Notes under the pieces: model-generated
Databases searched by the model: none
Told to the model about the DNA's origin: nothing
The model's input: the letters and a program-made list of their open reading frames with translations, nothing else
Assembly (NCBI RefSeq): GCF_035953295.1
Contig: NZ_CP108370.1
Location: 744,001 to 808,000, forward strand
DNA length: 64,000 nucleotides
Direction of reading: 5' to 3'
Source of the DNA: Streptomyces sp. NBC_01335
GTDB taxonomy: Bacteria > Actinomycetota > Actinomycetes > Streptomycetales > Streptomycetaceae
Shown here: positions 17,092 through 25,747 of the stretch, piece after piece
How the letters are laid out: the number at the start of each line of letters is the position of its first letter
Position numbering within the stretch: the stretch's first letter is position 1
Position numbers and translations under genes: made by a program

Positions 17092-20000
17092 CCGTGATCA
17101 CCGGTCCCGCCGCCCCGGCGCAGCAGCGGCTGTGGCTGCTGGACCAGCTCTACCCGGACAACTGGTCGTACCACATCGAGAGTTCGCTGGACCTGACCGG
17201 CACCCTGGAGGTGCCGGTCCTGCGGCGGGCGGTCGGCGACCTGGCCGCCCGGCACGAGGCGCTGCGGACCACCTTCGCCGAGGAGGGGGGCGAGCTGGTG
17301 CTGCGGGTCGCCGACCGGGTCGTCCCCCGCTTCGAGCAGGCCGACCTGAGCGGCGAGCCGGACCCCCGGCGGGCCGCCCTGGAGCGGTCCGCCGCGGTAC
17401 GGCGGGAGCCGATGGACCTGACGGCGGGGCCGCTCTTCCGGGTCCTGCTGTGTCGTACCGGGCCCGCCGAGCACACGCTGACCCTGTTCATCCACCACAT
17501 CCTGGCGGACGGCTGGTCGCTGGGCGTCCTGTGGGAGGACCTCGGACGGCTCTACAGCCGGCGGCTGGGCCCGGGGCCGGCGCCGGAGCCGGCCGGGCTG
17601 CCCTACCGCGAGCACGCCGCGCTCCAGACCGCGCGGCAGCGCACCCCCGAGGCGCGCGCCGAGCTGGATCGGTGGCTGGAGCGGCTGCGCGGGGTCGAGC
17701 CGGACAACTCGCTGCGGGCCGACCTCGCCCGTCCGCCGGTTCCCTCCTTCCGGGGGCGGACGCTGGAGCTGGAGCTCCCGGCCGAGCTGGCCGGTGCCCT
17801 GCGGGAGGCCGCGAGGAGCACGGGCAACAGCCTGTTCATGCTGCTGGCGGCCGGATTCGCGGCGGACCTCGCGCACTACGACCGGCGGACGGAGGTGGTC
17901 GTCGCCACGCAGTCCTCCGGCCGGGCGGACCCGCGCGTGGCGCGCACGGTCGGCTTCTTCGTCGACACCCTGCCGCTGCGCTTCGAGCTGGAGGGCGATC
18001 CGACGCTCGCCCAGGTGGTCGAGCAGGCCAAGGAGGGGACGCTCGCGGCGTACGCGGCCGAGTACGTCACCTACGACCGGCTGGCGCAGGAGCTGAGCCC
18101 GTCGGGCGACCGCTCCAGGAACCCGCTGGCGCAGGTCGCCTTCCAGCTGATGAACGTGCCGATCCCGCCGGTGGTCTTCGGCGACCTGGCGGTGCGGCGC
18201 CGGTGGGACACCACCTCGGCGGCGAAGTTCGACCTCAACGTGATGCTGGTGCCCGACGGCGAGGGCCTGCTCGGACTGGTCACCTACGCGGTGGACCTGT
18301 TCGAGGAGGAGACCGTCCGGGAGATCTGGCGGACGTACCTGCACGTGCTGGGGCTGCTGGTCCGCGACCCGCAGGCCCGGCTGTGGCAGCTGCCGCTGCT
18401 GGACGGCGCACGGCAGGCCGAGGTCGCGGCCCGGTCGGTGGGCCCGGCCCTGCCGGCCGACGGCGCACCCGACCTGCTGGCGGCGCTGGAGCGCTGGTCT
18501 CGGCAGGACGGCGGGCGGACCGCCGTCACCGCGGCCGGGCGCCGGATCGGCTACGCCGAGCTGTGGTCCGGCTCGGGGGCGGTCGCGGCGGCGCTGCGCG
18601 AGGCGGGCGCGGAGCCCGGCGAGGTGGTGGCGGTGGCCTGCGCGGCGCGGGCCGACACGGTGCTCGCCGTGGTCGGCGCGTGGCGGGCGGGGGCCGGCGT
18701 CCTCGTCCTGGAGCCGGGACCGCTGTCGCCGCGCGCCGAGGGCCTGCTCGACGAGCTGAAGGTGACCACCGGTGTGCTCGGCCCCGGCGAGCCGCCGCGC
18801 GTCCCCGGGTTGCGCTGGGTCGCGACCGGCGGTGCCGCCGAGGTGCCGCCGCGGTGGGCGGCCGGCCCGGACGCCACGGCCTACGTCGTGAGCACCTCCG
18901 GTTCCACTGGCCGGCCCCGTACCGTCGCCGCGTCGATGGGCGCGTTCGCCGGCCATGTGCTGCGCGGCGCGGCCGGGCTGGACCGCGACCGGGTGGTGGT
19001 GCAGGTGCCGCCGCCGAGCTTCGACCCGGGCATGCGGGACGTCTTCACCACGCTCGCGGCCGGCGCCGAGCTGGTGATCCCCGACGGCGTGGAGGACAAC
19101 CCCGTGGACGCGGTGGCGTCGGTCCTGGCCGAAGGCCGCGCCGACACCTTGCTCGCGGCGGTGCCCGGCGTCCTGGAGGCCGTCGCGCTGCAGCTGGAGC
19201 GGCAGGGCGTCCGGCCGGCGCTGCGGACCGTCCGCTGCTGCGGCGAGGCGCTGCCCCGCTCGGTCGCGGAGCTGGTGGTGCGCGTCCTGGGCTGCGTACC
19301 GCACAACGACTACGGGCCCAGCGAGGCCACCATGGTGAGCGTCTCCGGTCACACCGACCCGGACCGGGTACGCACCACGACGATGCCGATCGGCCGGCCG
19401 CTGCCGGGCGTCGGCGCCTGGGTGCTCGGACCGGCGGGGCAGCTGCTGCCGCCGTGCTTCACCGGCGAGATCCACCTGTCGGGGCCGCACCTGACGGCGG
19501 GTTACCTCGGCGATCCCGAGGCCACCGCCGAGCGGTTCGTGCACCACCCGGGCATCGCGGACGGCGAGCGGCTGCACCGTACCGGCGACCTCGGCCGGTA
19601 CGCGCCGGACGGCCGGCTGCACTGGCTGGCCCGCGCCGACCGGCAGGCCAAGGTCCGCGGCATGCGCATCGACCTGGTCGAGGTCGAGACGGTGCTGAGC
19701 GGCCACCCCGCCGTGCTCGACGCGGTCGCCACCCCGCACGGCGAGGGCACCCGGGCCAGGCTCGTCGCGTACGCGGTCGCACCCGGCGCCACCGGTACCG
19801 AGCTGCGCGACCACCTGCGCGCGCGGCTGCCCCGGGGCTCGGTGCCCTCGGTGGTGGAGCTGGTCGAGGCGATCCCGCGCAGCGCCCGCGGCAAGGTGCA
19901 GTGGTCGCTGCTGCCCGAGCCGCGCCCGGTGAGGACGGGATCCGCGCCGCTCACCGAGGCGTTCGAGGCGGAGGTCGCCGAGATCTGGCGGGAGGTCCTG

Positions 20001-20228
20001 GGCCGCGCCGAGGTGAGCGCCGAGGACGACTTCTTCGACCTGCTCTCCGCGGAGGACGACTTCTTCGAGCTCGGCGGCCATTCGCTGGCGGCGATGCAGC
20101 TGGCCGCCCGGCTCACCGTGCCGGCCGGGCGGCCGGTGACCGTCCAGGACGTCTTCGACCACCCGACCCTGCGCGAACTCGCCGCCTTCGCACGCCCCCT
20201 GACCGATGCGCCCGACACGGACGACTGA
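17088..20228 (+). CDS. NRPS module: C-A-PCP, no thioesterase
   Basis: A 1046-residue module that should condense an amino acid onto the polyketide-extended chain. The C domain (about 1-430) has HHILADG near 136. The A domain (about 450-935) has [11 protein letters not shown], in which the usual Lys after GxP is Arg. Specificity residues read by eye are D-P-R-A-R-C-D-M-V, which match no code known to me, so the substrate is open; the invariant Lys near 934 is kept. The PCP has FELGGHSLAA. A 30-base in-frame tandem duplication (20016-20075) doubles the segment just before it. The protein ends about 50 residues after the carrier with no TE or reductase domain, so release must use another protein. 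The start overlaps the PKS stop by 4 bases. Confidence 0.92.
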   Translation: MTVITGPAAPAQQRLWLLDQLYPDNWSYHIESSLDLTGTLEVPVLRRAVGDLAARHEALRTTFAEEGGELVLRVADRVVPRFEQADLSGEPDPRRAALERSAAVRREPMDLTAGPLFRVLLCRTGPAEHTLTLFIHHILADGWSLGVLWEDLGRLYSRRLGPGPAPEPAGLPYREHAALQTARQRTPEARAELDRWLERLRGVEPDNSLRADLARPPVPSFRGRTLELELPAELAGALREAARSTGNSLFMLLAAGFAADLAHYDRRTEVVVATQSSGRADPRVARTVGFFVDTLPLRFELEGDPTLAQVVEQAKEGTLAAYAAEYVTYDRLAQELSPSGDRSRNPLAQVAFQLMNVPIPPVVFGDLAVRRRWDTTSAAKFDLNVMLVPDGEGLLGLVTYAVDLFEEETVREIWRTYLHVLGLLVRDPQARLWQLPLLDGARQAEVAARSVGPALPADGAPDLLAALERWSRQDGGRTAVTAAGRRIGYAELWSGSGAVAAALREAGAEPGEVVAVACAARADTVLAVVGAWRAGAGVLVLEPGPLSPRAEGLLDELKVTTGVLGPGEPPRVPGLRWVATGGAAEVPPRWAAGPDATAYVVSTSGSTGRPRTVAASMGAFAGHVLRGAAGLDRDRVVVQVPPPSFDPGMRDVFTTLAAGAELVIPDGVEDNPVDAVASVLAEGRADTLLAAVPGVLEAVALQLERQGVRPALRTVRCCGEALPRSVAELVVRVLGCVPHNDYGPSEATMVSVSGHTDPDRVRTTTMPIGRPLPGVGAWVLGPAGQLLPPCFTGEIHLSGPHLTAGYLGDPEATAERFVHHPGIADGERLHRTGDLGRYAPDGRLHWLARADRQAKVRGMRIDLVEVETVLSGHPAVLDAVATPHGEGTRARLVAYAVAPGATGTELRDHLRARLPRGSVPSVVELVEAIPRSARGKVQWSLLPEPRPVRTGSAPLTEAFEAEVAEIWREVLGRAEVSAEDDFFDLLSAEDDFFELGGHSLAAMQLAARLTVPAGRPVTVQDVFDHPTLRELAAFARPLTDAPDTDD
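20016..20075 (+). repeat. 30-bp in-frame tandem duplication before the PCP core
   Basis: Two adjacent 30-base units encode SAEDDFFDLL and SAEDDFFELG. The bases for EDDFF are identical in both. Only the second copy continues into the phosphopantetheine motif, so the first is an extra ten-residue insert ahead of the carrier-domain core. Confidence 0.85.
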
Positions 20229-20240
20229 CCGGACGACGAG

Positions 20241-20987
20241 ATGACGAATCCTGTGCCCACACCCCCTTCCGCGGACGGGGACGCCACCTTGCTGTTCTGT
20301 CTGCCGTACGCCGGCGGCAGCAGCCTGGCGTTCCGCTCCTGGACCGACGAGCTGCCCGGCTACGAGGTCGTCACCAGCGACTACCCGGGGCACCTGCTGC
20401 GCCCCGGCGAGCGGCTCGTGCGGAGCATGGACCGGATGGTCGGCCTGCTCTGCGGCGAGCTGGTGGACCGCTGGGACCGCCCGTTCGTGCTGCTGGGCTC
20501 CAGCATGGGAGCGCTGGTGGCCTTCGAACTGGCGCGGCGGGCCGAGGCGGTGGGCCGGCCGCCGGCCGCCGTGGTCCTGCTGTCGTGCGCGGCGCCCAGC
20601 CTGCTGCCGCTGCTGCCACCGGTCGCCGGACTCGGCGACGAGGCGTTCCTCGCCGCCTTCGCCGCCCGCTACGGCGGTCCGGTGCACCACCTGCTGGACG
20701 ACCCGGCCTCGCGCGATCTGCTGCTGCCGATCGTGCGGGCCGACATGGAGCTGTTCGAGGACTACGCCCGGTCGTGCCCCGCACCGGTGGGCTGCGACCT
20801 GATCGTGATCGCCGGCGCCGACGACCCCGTGGTGACCCCCGACTCCGCCCGCGCCTGGGAGGACTTCTCCAAGGGCCGGGTGGACAGCCTGACCGTTCCC
20901 GGCGGCCACTTCGTCGTCGAGTCGAACACCGCCGAGGTGACGGCCGCCCTGCGTCCCCTGCTCGACCGGCGGCTCCCTGCCGCCTGA
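20241..20987 (+). CDS. Type II thioesterase (alpha/beta hydrolase)
   Basis: A 248-residue stand-alone thioesterase of the kind encoded with NRPS/PKS lines, where it normally removes wrong or stalled acyl groups from carrier proteins. It has the family N-terminus LLFCLPYAGGSS. The nucleophile elbow is GSSMGA with Ser88 (usually GHSMGA; His is Ser here), with Asp in GADDPVV and His in GGHFVV. It starts 12 bp after the last NRPS gene and is the last clear gene of the rightward operon. Because no synthetase here ends in a fused thioesterase, it might also take part in product release. That is inference. Confidence 0.9.
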   Translation: MTNPVPTPPSADGDATLLFCLPYAGGSSLAFRSWTDELPGYEVVTSDYPGHLLRPGERLVRSMDRMVGLLCGELVDRWDRPFVLLGSSMGALVAFELARRAEAVGRPPAAVVLLSCAAPSLLPLLPPVAGLGDEAFLAAFAARYGGPVHHLLDDPASRDLLLPIVRADMELFEDYARSCPAPVGCDLIVIAGADDPVVTPDSARAWEDFSKGRVDSLTVPGGHFVVESNTAEVTAALRPLLDRRLPAA

Positions 20988-21085
20988 GTCCACCCGGTCG
21001 CTCGGCCCCCAGGGGCGCGCCCGGTCCGTGTTTCCCACCCCTTCCCGGGCTCCCCGAGGCGCCCGCCAGCACCAGGAGACCCCAG

Positions 21086-22084
21086 ATGCTGAATCTCGGA
21101 CCATTCAACGCCGGGATGCTCGACAAGCAGCTCCTCGCCGGCCTGACCACGGGCATGGCAGCGGTGGACAAGGCCCTCTTGGCGGCCACCGAATCCGACT
21201 ACCGGCCGGTCACGGAGACTTCGCGCTACCTGCTGGACGCCGGCGGCAAGCGTTTCCGCCCGGCGCTCTCGCTGCTTGCCGCGCAGTACGGCGACCCCGG
21301 CGCCCCGGGCGTCGTGCCGACCGCCGCCGCCTGCGAGCTGACCCACCTGGCCACCCTGCACCACGACGACGTGATGGACGAGGCGCATCTGCGGCGGGGC
21401 GTACCGAGCGCCAACTCCCGCTGGGGCAACACGGTCTCGATCCTCACCGGCGACTTCCTGTTCTCCAAGGCCTCGCAGATCCTCGCGGGGTTCGGCCCCG
21501 AGGCGGTGATGATCCAGACGGTGGCCTTCGAGCGGCTGGTCACCGGCCAGATCAAGGAGACCCTCGGCCCGCGCGAGGACCATGACCCGCTCACGCACTA
21601 CTTCGACGTCATCGTCGACAAGACCGGTTCGCTGATCGCCACGGCCGCGCGGTTCGGCGCGCTGATGTCCGGAGCGGACCGCGGGATCGTCTCCGACCTC
21701 ACCGAGTTCGGCGAGCACATCGGTGTGGCCTTCCAGCTCGCCGACGACATCCTCGACATCACCAGCGAGAGCGAGCAGTCGGGCAAGACGCCCGGCACCG
21801 ACCTGCGGGAGGGTGTGGCGACGCTGCCCGTGCTCCACCTGCGGGCCGACGCGGGCCCGCGGGACGCCCGGCTGCTGGAACTGCTGGACGGCGGCCTGGC
21901 CGACGACGACCGGCACGCCGAGGCGCTGACGCTGATGCGCGGGCACCGGGCGCTGGAGAGGGCGCGACAGGACTGCGCCGACTACGCGGACCGGGCCCGG
22001 ATGCTGCTGAAGAGGCTGCCCGCCGGGCCCGCGACCGACGCCCTCAACATCCTGTGCGACCTGGCGGTGCACCGGGCGCGCTGA
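21086..22084 (+). CDS. Polyprenyl diphosphate synthase (trans-isoprenyl synthase)
   Basis: Builds linear prenyl diphosphates by successive addition of isopentenyl diphosphate. The 332-residue length is typical of the all-alpha trans-prenyltransferases. The first Asp-rich motif is HHDDVMDEAHLRRG and the second is FQLADDILD; GGKRFRPAL near residue 50 is also typical. The ATG at 21086 follows AGGAG by 7 bases. It lies 98 bp after the thioesterase gene on the same strand, and the other biosynthetic genes need no isoprenoid. It is more likely a house-keeping quinone side-chain enzyme marking the cluster border than a cluster gene. Chain length cannot be read with confidence. Confidence 0.9.
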   Translation: MLNLGPFNAGMLDKQLLAGLTTGMAAVDKALLAATESDYRPVTETSRYLLDAGGKRFRPALSLLAAQYGDPGAPGVVPTAAACELTHLATLHHDDVMDEAHLRRGVPSANSRWGNTVSILTGDFLFSKASQILAGFGPEAVMIQTVAFERLVTGQIKETLGPREDHDPLTHYFDVIVDKTGSLIATAARFGALMSGADRGIVSDLTEFGEHIGVAFQLADDILDITSESEQSGKTPGTDLREGVATLPVLHLRADAGPRDARLLELLDGGLADDDRHAEALTLMRGHRALERARQDCADYADRARMLLKRLPAGPATDALNILCDLAVHRAR

Positions 22085-22085
22085 C

Positions 22086-22099
22086 CGCGCGGCCGCGCG
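22086..22099. terminator. GC-only palindrome between convergent genes
   Basis: CGCGCGGCCGCGCG is a perfect palindrome immediately after the polyprenyl synthase stop and before the stop of the leftward reverse transcriptase. It may form a short hairpin that ends either transcript. There is no T tract, and such runs arise by chance in high-GC DNA. Confidence 0.3.
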
Positions 22100-22112
22100 C
22101 CGCGGGGTCCGC

Positions 22113-23423
22113 TCAGGCCGCGGCCCCCGCCGCCCCGGCGGCGGCGCGGCGCAGATAGCCCGGGTACGCGTCGCCGTCGGCGAACCGGTGCAGCAGCGGC
22201 GCCGTCCGCCGGTCGCCCCCGGGCACGGCGGTCAGCACCCGCAGCAGGTGGAAGGCCGTGTACGGGTGGACGTCCCCGGCTTCCCCTGCGCTCCCGGCTT
22301 TCCCGGTCTCACCTGCGCCCCCGGCGCCCCCGGCGAGCAGCGCGTGCAGCCGGTCGAGGGCCGCGGGCCACGGTCCGGCGGCCGGGGGGTGCGCGGGCAG
22401 CGCGGCGAGCAGGTAGCCCGCGAAGTGGGAGGCGGACTCGGGCATCGCGCCCGCCGCTTCCGCCACCCACGGCACCGCGTGGGTGTCACCGGCGCGGCCC
22501 AGCAGGGCGAGCGCGAAGCGCAGTTCGCGCCGGCGGACCGCGCCGTCCGCCACCGCGCGGTCGAACAGCTCCCGGGGGTCGTCGCCGAGCGGGGTGAGCC
22601 CGGCCAGGACGGCGTCGCCCTCGCGCACTTCGGTCTTGTGCGGCGCCAGGGTCATCCCGCGCGCGCCGAGGACGTCCTCGATCGCCTGCCGGGCCGCGTG
22701 CAGTCTGCCGGCCTCCGGCGCGAAGACCTTGATGTCGTCCAGGTAGCGGGCGAAGCCCAGCCCCTCGCCGCGCAGCAGCCGGTCCACGGGGGCGAGGTAG
22801 AGGTTGCCGAGGATCGCGGTGGCGTCCTGGTCGTGCGGCAGGCCCCGCAGGGCCGAGCCGGCGGTGAGCCCGGTGAGGAAGTCCAGGAGCGCCTCGATCC
22901 GGTCCCCCGGCGCCCCCACGGCGGCGAGGTCGGCGGCCAGGACGGCGGTGTCGAAGTTCTCGAAGAAGGCGGACACGTCGGTGTCGAGCAGCGCCTTGCC
23001 GCCGTGGTCGCGGTGCAGGACGCGGGCGGCGCCCTCGAACCTGAGCCATTCGCGCCCGCCGGAGTGCCGGCGGCGGCCCTGCGCGTCCAGCCGGTTGCTG
23101 AACACGTGGTCGTCGAGGGCCGCGTCGATACGGACGGCCATCTCGCCGACGAGGGCCGCGTAGACGACCCGGTCGGCGAGGTCGAGCAGCGGCACCGGGC
23201 GGTGCGCGCCACCGCCCTTGGGCACCTCCGCGATCTCGAACGGCCGGGGCCGGTGCCGCCCGTCGGCCAGGTCGGCGAGCAGGCGGGCGCGTACCCGCGG
23301 CCACTGCCCGGCGAACCGCGCCGCCGCGGCGGGGTCGGGCAGCGGGTCGGCGGCGAGCTCGGAGCGGACCTGGGCCCACGCCCGGTCGAGCGCCTCCGCG
23401 GTCACGGCGGTGTCAGCGGACAT
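22113..23423 (-). CDS. Reverse transcriptase (RNA-directed DNA polymerase domain), non-intron type
   Basis: A 436-residue protein with clear reverse-transcriptase motifs in order: IAEVPKGGGAHRPVPLLDLADRV lies near residues 65-85, motif A is LLDTDVSAFF (Asp149), motif B is GLPHDQDATAILGNLYL, and the catalytic box is YLDDIK at 227-230. All three catalytic Asp are present. There is no maturase or HNH region, so it is not a group II intron protein. Residues about 290-436 look helical and repeat-like with a Gly/Ala-rich insert, recalling the helical tails of defence-associated and other unknown-group reverse transcriptases. The ATG at 23423 overlaps the stop of the upstream ligase by 11 bases, which indicates coupled translation. 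Function is unknown. Retron or intron roles are unlikely, as no structured RNA was noticed. Confidence 0.85.
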   Translation of the reverse strand: MSADTAVTAEALDRAWAQVRSELAADPLPDPAAAARFAGQWPRVRARLLADLADGRHRPRPFEIAEVPKGGGAHRPVPLLDLADRVVYAALVGEMAVRIDAALDDHVFSNRLDAQGRRRHSGGREWLRFEGAARVLHRDHGGKALLDTDVSAFFENFDTAVLAADLAAVGAPGDRIEALLDFLTGLTAGSALRGLPHDQDATAILGNLYLAPVDRLLRGEGLGFARYLDDIKVFAPEAGRLHAARQAIEDVLGARGMTLAPHKTEVREGDAVLAGLTPLGDDPRELFDRAVADGAVRRRELRFALALLGRAGDTHAVPWVAEAAGAMPESASHFAGYLLAALPAHPPAAGPWPAALDRLHALLAGGAGGAGETGKAGSAGEAGDVHPYTAFHLLRVLTAVPGGDRRTAPLLHRFADGDAYPGYLRRAAAGAAGAAA

Positions 23424-25017
23424 GTCCGGGCACCTCCCCGCGGGCCGGCACCGGGGTGCCCCGGCCGGTCCGCTCGCGCAGCACCCGGCGCGGCACCTTC
23501 CCCATCGCGTTGCGCGGCAACTCCCCCACCACCTCCACGAACACCGGCTCGCCGGTGCTCCTCGCGCCGTCGGCCGGCAGGGAGCCGGCCAGTTCGCGTG
23601 CCAGCTCCGCACCGGTCAGGCCCGGTGCCTCGCAGAACGCCGTCCACGCCGTGCCGTTCCCCGACGGCGCGGGCCCGGCGACGACCACGCAGTCGTCGAC
23701 CCGGGGGTGGCGCAGCACGGCCTCCTCGATCCCGCCCGGGTACAGGACGGCTCCGTCCGCCCACACGCAGTCGGCCGTGCGGCCCAGCACGTGCAGGGTG
23801 CCGTCAGCGCAGAGCCGGCCGACGTCGCCGATCAGGGTGAACCCGTCGGGGAACGCTTCCGTGGGGACGGACAGCGGTGTGCGCACCAGCAGTTCCCCCG
23901 CCTCGCCCTCGGGTACGTCCCCGCCTGCGGCGTCCACGACGCGCACCTCGACGTTGTAGTGCGGCCGGCCGCGGAAGCCGCCCCGTACGGCGCCCTCCCC
24001 CGGCCCCGTCCAGGCGACCGGGCCGACCTCGGTCGCACCGTAGCTCTCGTACAGCCCCACGTGCGGCAGTGCCTGCGCCAGCCACTCGCGCAGCACGAAG
24101 GGCACCGGGTCGGCGCCGACGCTCAGCACCCGCAGGGAGGTCAGATCGTGGCGGGCGAGCACAGCCGCGGGCAGGGCACGCAGCTGCCTCAACTGGGCGG
24201 GGACGGTGGCCCAGTGGGTGATGCGGCACTCCTGGATCAGCTCCGGGACACGGGCCGCGTCGAACGGCTCGTGCAGGTGGACGGTGGCGGCGGTGGCCGA
24301 CGCCCGGCGCAGCTGGGCCTGGCCGGTGCCGTGGTGCAGGGGCAGCGTGAGCAGCACCTGGTCGTTGTCGCCCGCGGGCCGGCTGGCGGCGATGTCCCGC
24401 CGGTACTCCCGCTTCCTGCGCATCGCGTCCCGGTCCGTGGCGGCGGGGCGGGTGACGCTGCGGGCTGCCGCGGTGGTGCCGGAGGTATGCAGCACGAGCG
24501 GCGCGTCGGTGAAGCTGACGCGCCGGGTGCCCGCGGGGCGGGCGAGCAGCCCGGCGAGGGTGTCCGCGCCGGAGCGCAGCCACCCGGGGCCGGGGTCGAC
24601 GGCGACCGGGACGAGGTCCAGCCCCTCCCACAGCGCGCCGTGCTGCCGGGTCTCGGCCGCCGGGTCGTCGAAGAGCAGCGCTCGGCTGCCGGTCTCGGCG
24701 AGCGCCTGCCGGATCCGTGCGGCGTCCGCCGCGGGGTCGAGGACGACCATGCGGCGGGCGAGCTTCGCCAGTGCCAGGCCGGCCACCGGCCACTCGGCAC
24801 GCATCCGCATCCGGACCGCCACCGGGCCGGGGCCGTGCAGCAGGGCCTCCAGGGCGTCCGCCAGCCGGTCCGCCGCCGCGTCCCACTGCGCGTACGTGAG
24901 CGAGTCGTCGGGGCCGCGCCCGGCGACCGCCACACGGTCGGGGAGGACGGCCGCCCAGTGCTCCGGCCGGTTGTACGGCGCGTCAGCGGGAGGTAAGCCG
25001 GAGGTGAGCGCAGGCAT
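23413..25017 (-). CDS. ANL-superfamily adenylate-forming enzyme with degenerate P-loop
   Basis: A 534-residue acyl-CoA ligase-like protein, expected to adenylate a carboxylate and pass it to a thiol. It has YESYGATEVG (A5 motif), a GDVGRL stretch (A7-like), LGRTADCV (A8 region) and PRNAMGKVPRRVL with the C-terminal catalytic Lys. The phosphate-binding motif is TSGTTAAARSVT near residues 173-184: the first half is normal, but the Gly-x-Pro-Lys-Gly part is replaced. It may therefore be slow, altered or non-catalytic. The ATG at 25017 follows AGGGAG. No MFS, carrier or C domain lies beside it; its only partner is the reverse transcriptase, whose start it overlaps. The substrate is unknown. Confidence 0.8.
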   Translation of the reverse strand: MPALTSGLPPADAPYNRPEHWAAVLPDRVAVAGRGPDDSLTYAQWDAAADRLADALEALLHGPGPVAVRMRMRAEWPVAGLALAKLARRMVVLDPAADAARIRQALAETGSRALLFDDPAAETRQHGALWEGLDLVPVAVDPGPGWLRSGADTLAGLLARPAGTRRVSFTDAPLVLHTSGTTAAARSVTRPAATDRDAMRRKREYRRDIAASRPAGDNDQVLLTLPLHHGTGQAQLRRASATAATVHLHEPFDAARVPELIQECRITHWATVPAQLRQLRALPAAVLARHDLTSLRVLSVGADPVPFVLREWLAQALPHVGLYESYGATEVGPVAWTGPGEGAVRGGFRGRPHYNVEVRVVDAAGGDVPEGEAGELLVRTPLSVPTEAFPDGFTLIGDVGRLCADGTLHVLGRTADCVWADGAVLYPGGIEEAVLRHPRVDDCVVVAGPAPSGNGTAWTAFCEAPGLTGAELARELAGSLPADGARSTGEPVFVEVVGELPRNAMGKVPRRVLRERTGRGTPVPARGEVPGHVR

Positions 25018-25270
25018 TCTGCTCCCTGGTGGTGGGAACGGCGATGGATCCGCAGAGATCACGAGCTGACGCATCCTATGCGACAACCCGACAGGGCGAT
25101 ACTGTTACTGGCGCACTCCAGGCGATGCCTCGTCAGATCGCCCTGCCAGGCCGTGTTCTGAAGGTAGCGCCGTCCGCCCGCAGGGCGGGCCGGGCGGGAC
25201 CTTCGCAACGAGCTTGAGGCCGATCACCCCCCTGTCGTACCGGTTTCGATCACTTTGAGGGCGGCTCCTG

Positions 25271-25741
25271 ATGCTGGAATCAGTCGACCGGTTCACCACG
25301 GTCGTCCACGTGCACACCGTCGTCCGGCAGGACGGGCAGCTGCTGCTCAGCAGGCGTGCCCTCCAGCTCCCCGGCGGCGGCTGGTGGCAGCTGCCCGGCG
25401 GCCACCTGAACGAGGACGAGTCCGTCGTGGCCGGTGCGATCCGGGAGCTGGCCGAGGAGACGGGCGTCGTCGTCGAGACGCAGGACCTGGTCTTCCGCCA
25501 CCTGATGCACCACCGCAACCGCGCGGGCGCCTCCCGCGTCAGCGTCTTCTTCGAGGCCACGCGCTGGTCCGGCGAGCCGCGCAACATGGAGCCGGACCGC
25601 TGCTGCCGGATCGGCTTCTTCGCCGAGGACGAGCTGCCCTCCCCGCTGCTCCCGCAGGTGGCCGGCGCCCTCACCGCACTGCGCGACGAGACCCCGTTCT
25701 CCGTCGCGGGCTGGGCCGACGAGCCGGCCCCGGTCGGCTGA
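25271..25741 (+). CDS. Nudix hydrolase
   Basis: A 156-residue soluble Nudix protein that hydrolyses nucleoside diphosphates linked to another moiety. The box is complete: GHLNEDE then RELAEETG fits Gx5Ex7REUxEExGU near residues 43-65. The N-terminal VVHVHTVVRQDGQLLLSRR strand is typical of MutT-like members. The ATG follows a GAGGG site. The next gene, a HAD phosphatase, starts 6 bp after its stop, so the two are probably co-transcribed. This could be nucleotide-pool sanitation or a dephosphorylation pair. The substrate is not predictable. Confidence 0.9.
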   Translation: MLESVDRFTTVVHVHTVVRQDGQLLLSRRALQLPGGGWWQLPGGHLNEDESVVAGAIRELAEETGVVVETQDLVFRHLMHHRNRAGASRVSVFFEATRWSGEPRNMEPDRCCRIGFFAEDELPSPLLPQVAGALTALRDETPFSVAGWADEPAPVG

Positions 25742-25747
25742 CGGCAG

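Noticed and set aside
16947..21104. Leftward open frame of about 1385 codons opposite the second NRPS and the thioesterase
   Set aside because: Same antisense artefact; no start signal or recognisable domain.
21086..22084. Polyprenyl synthase as part of the peptide-polyketide pathway
   Set aside because: It is separated from the thioesterase gene, no prenyltransferase or terpene cyclase is present, and the sequence looks like a general chain-elongating synthase. It is kept as a border gene.
22113..23423. Group II intron or retron around the reverse transcriptase
   Set aside because: No maturase or endonuclease domain follows the polymerase motifs, no domain V-like RNA fold was noticed, and flanking genes are tightly spaced, leaving no room for a retron RNA upstream.
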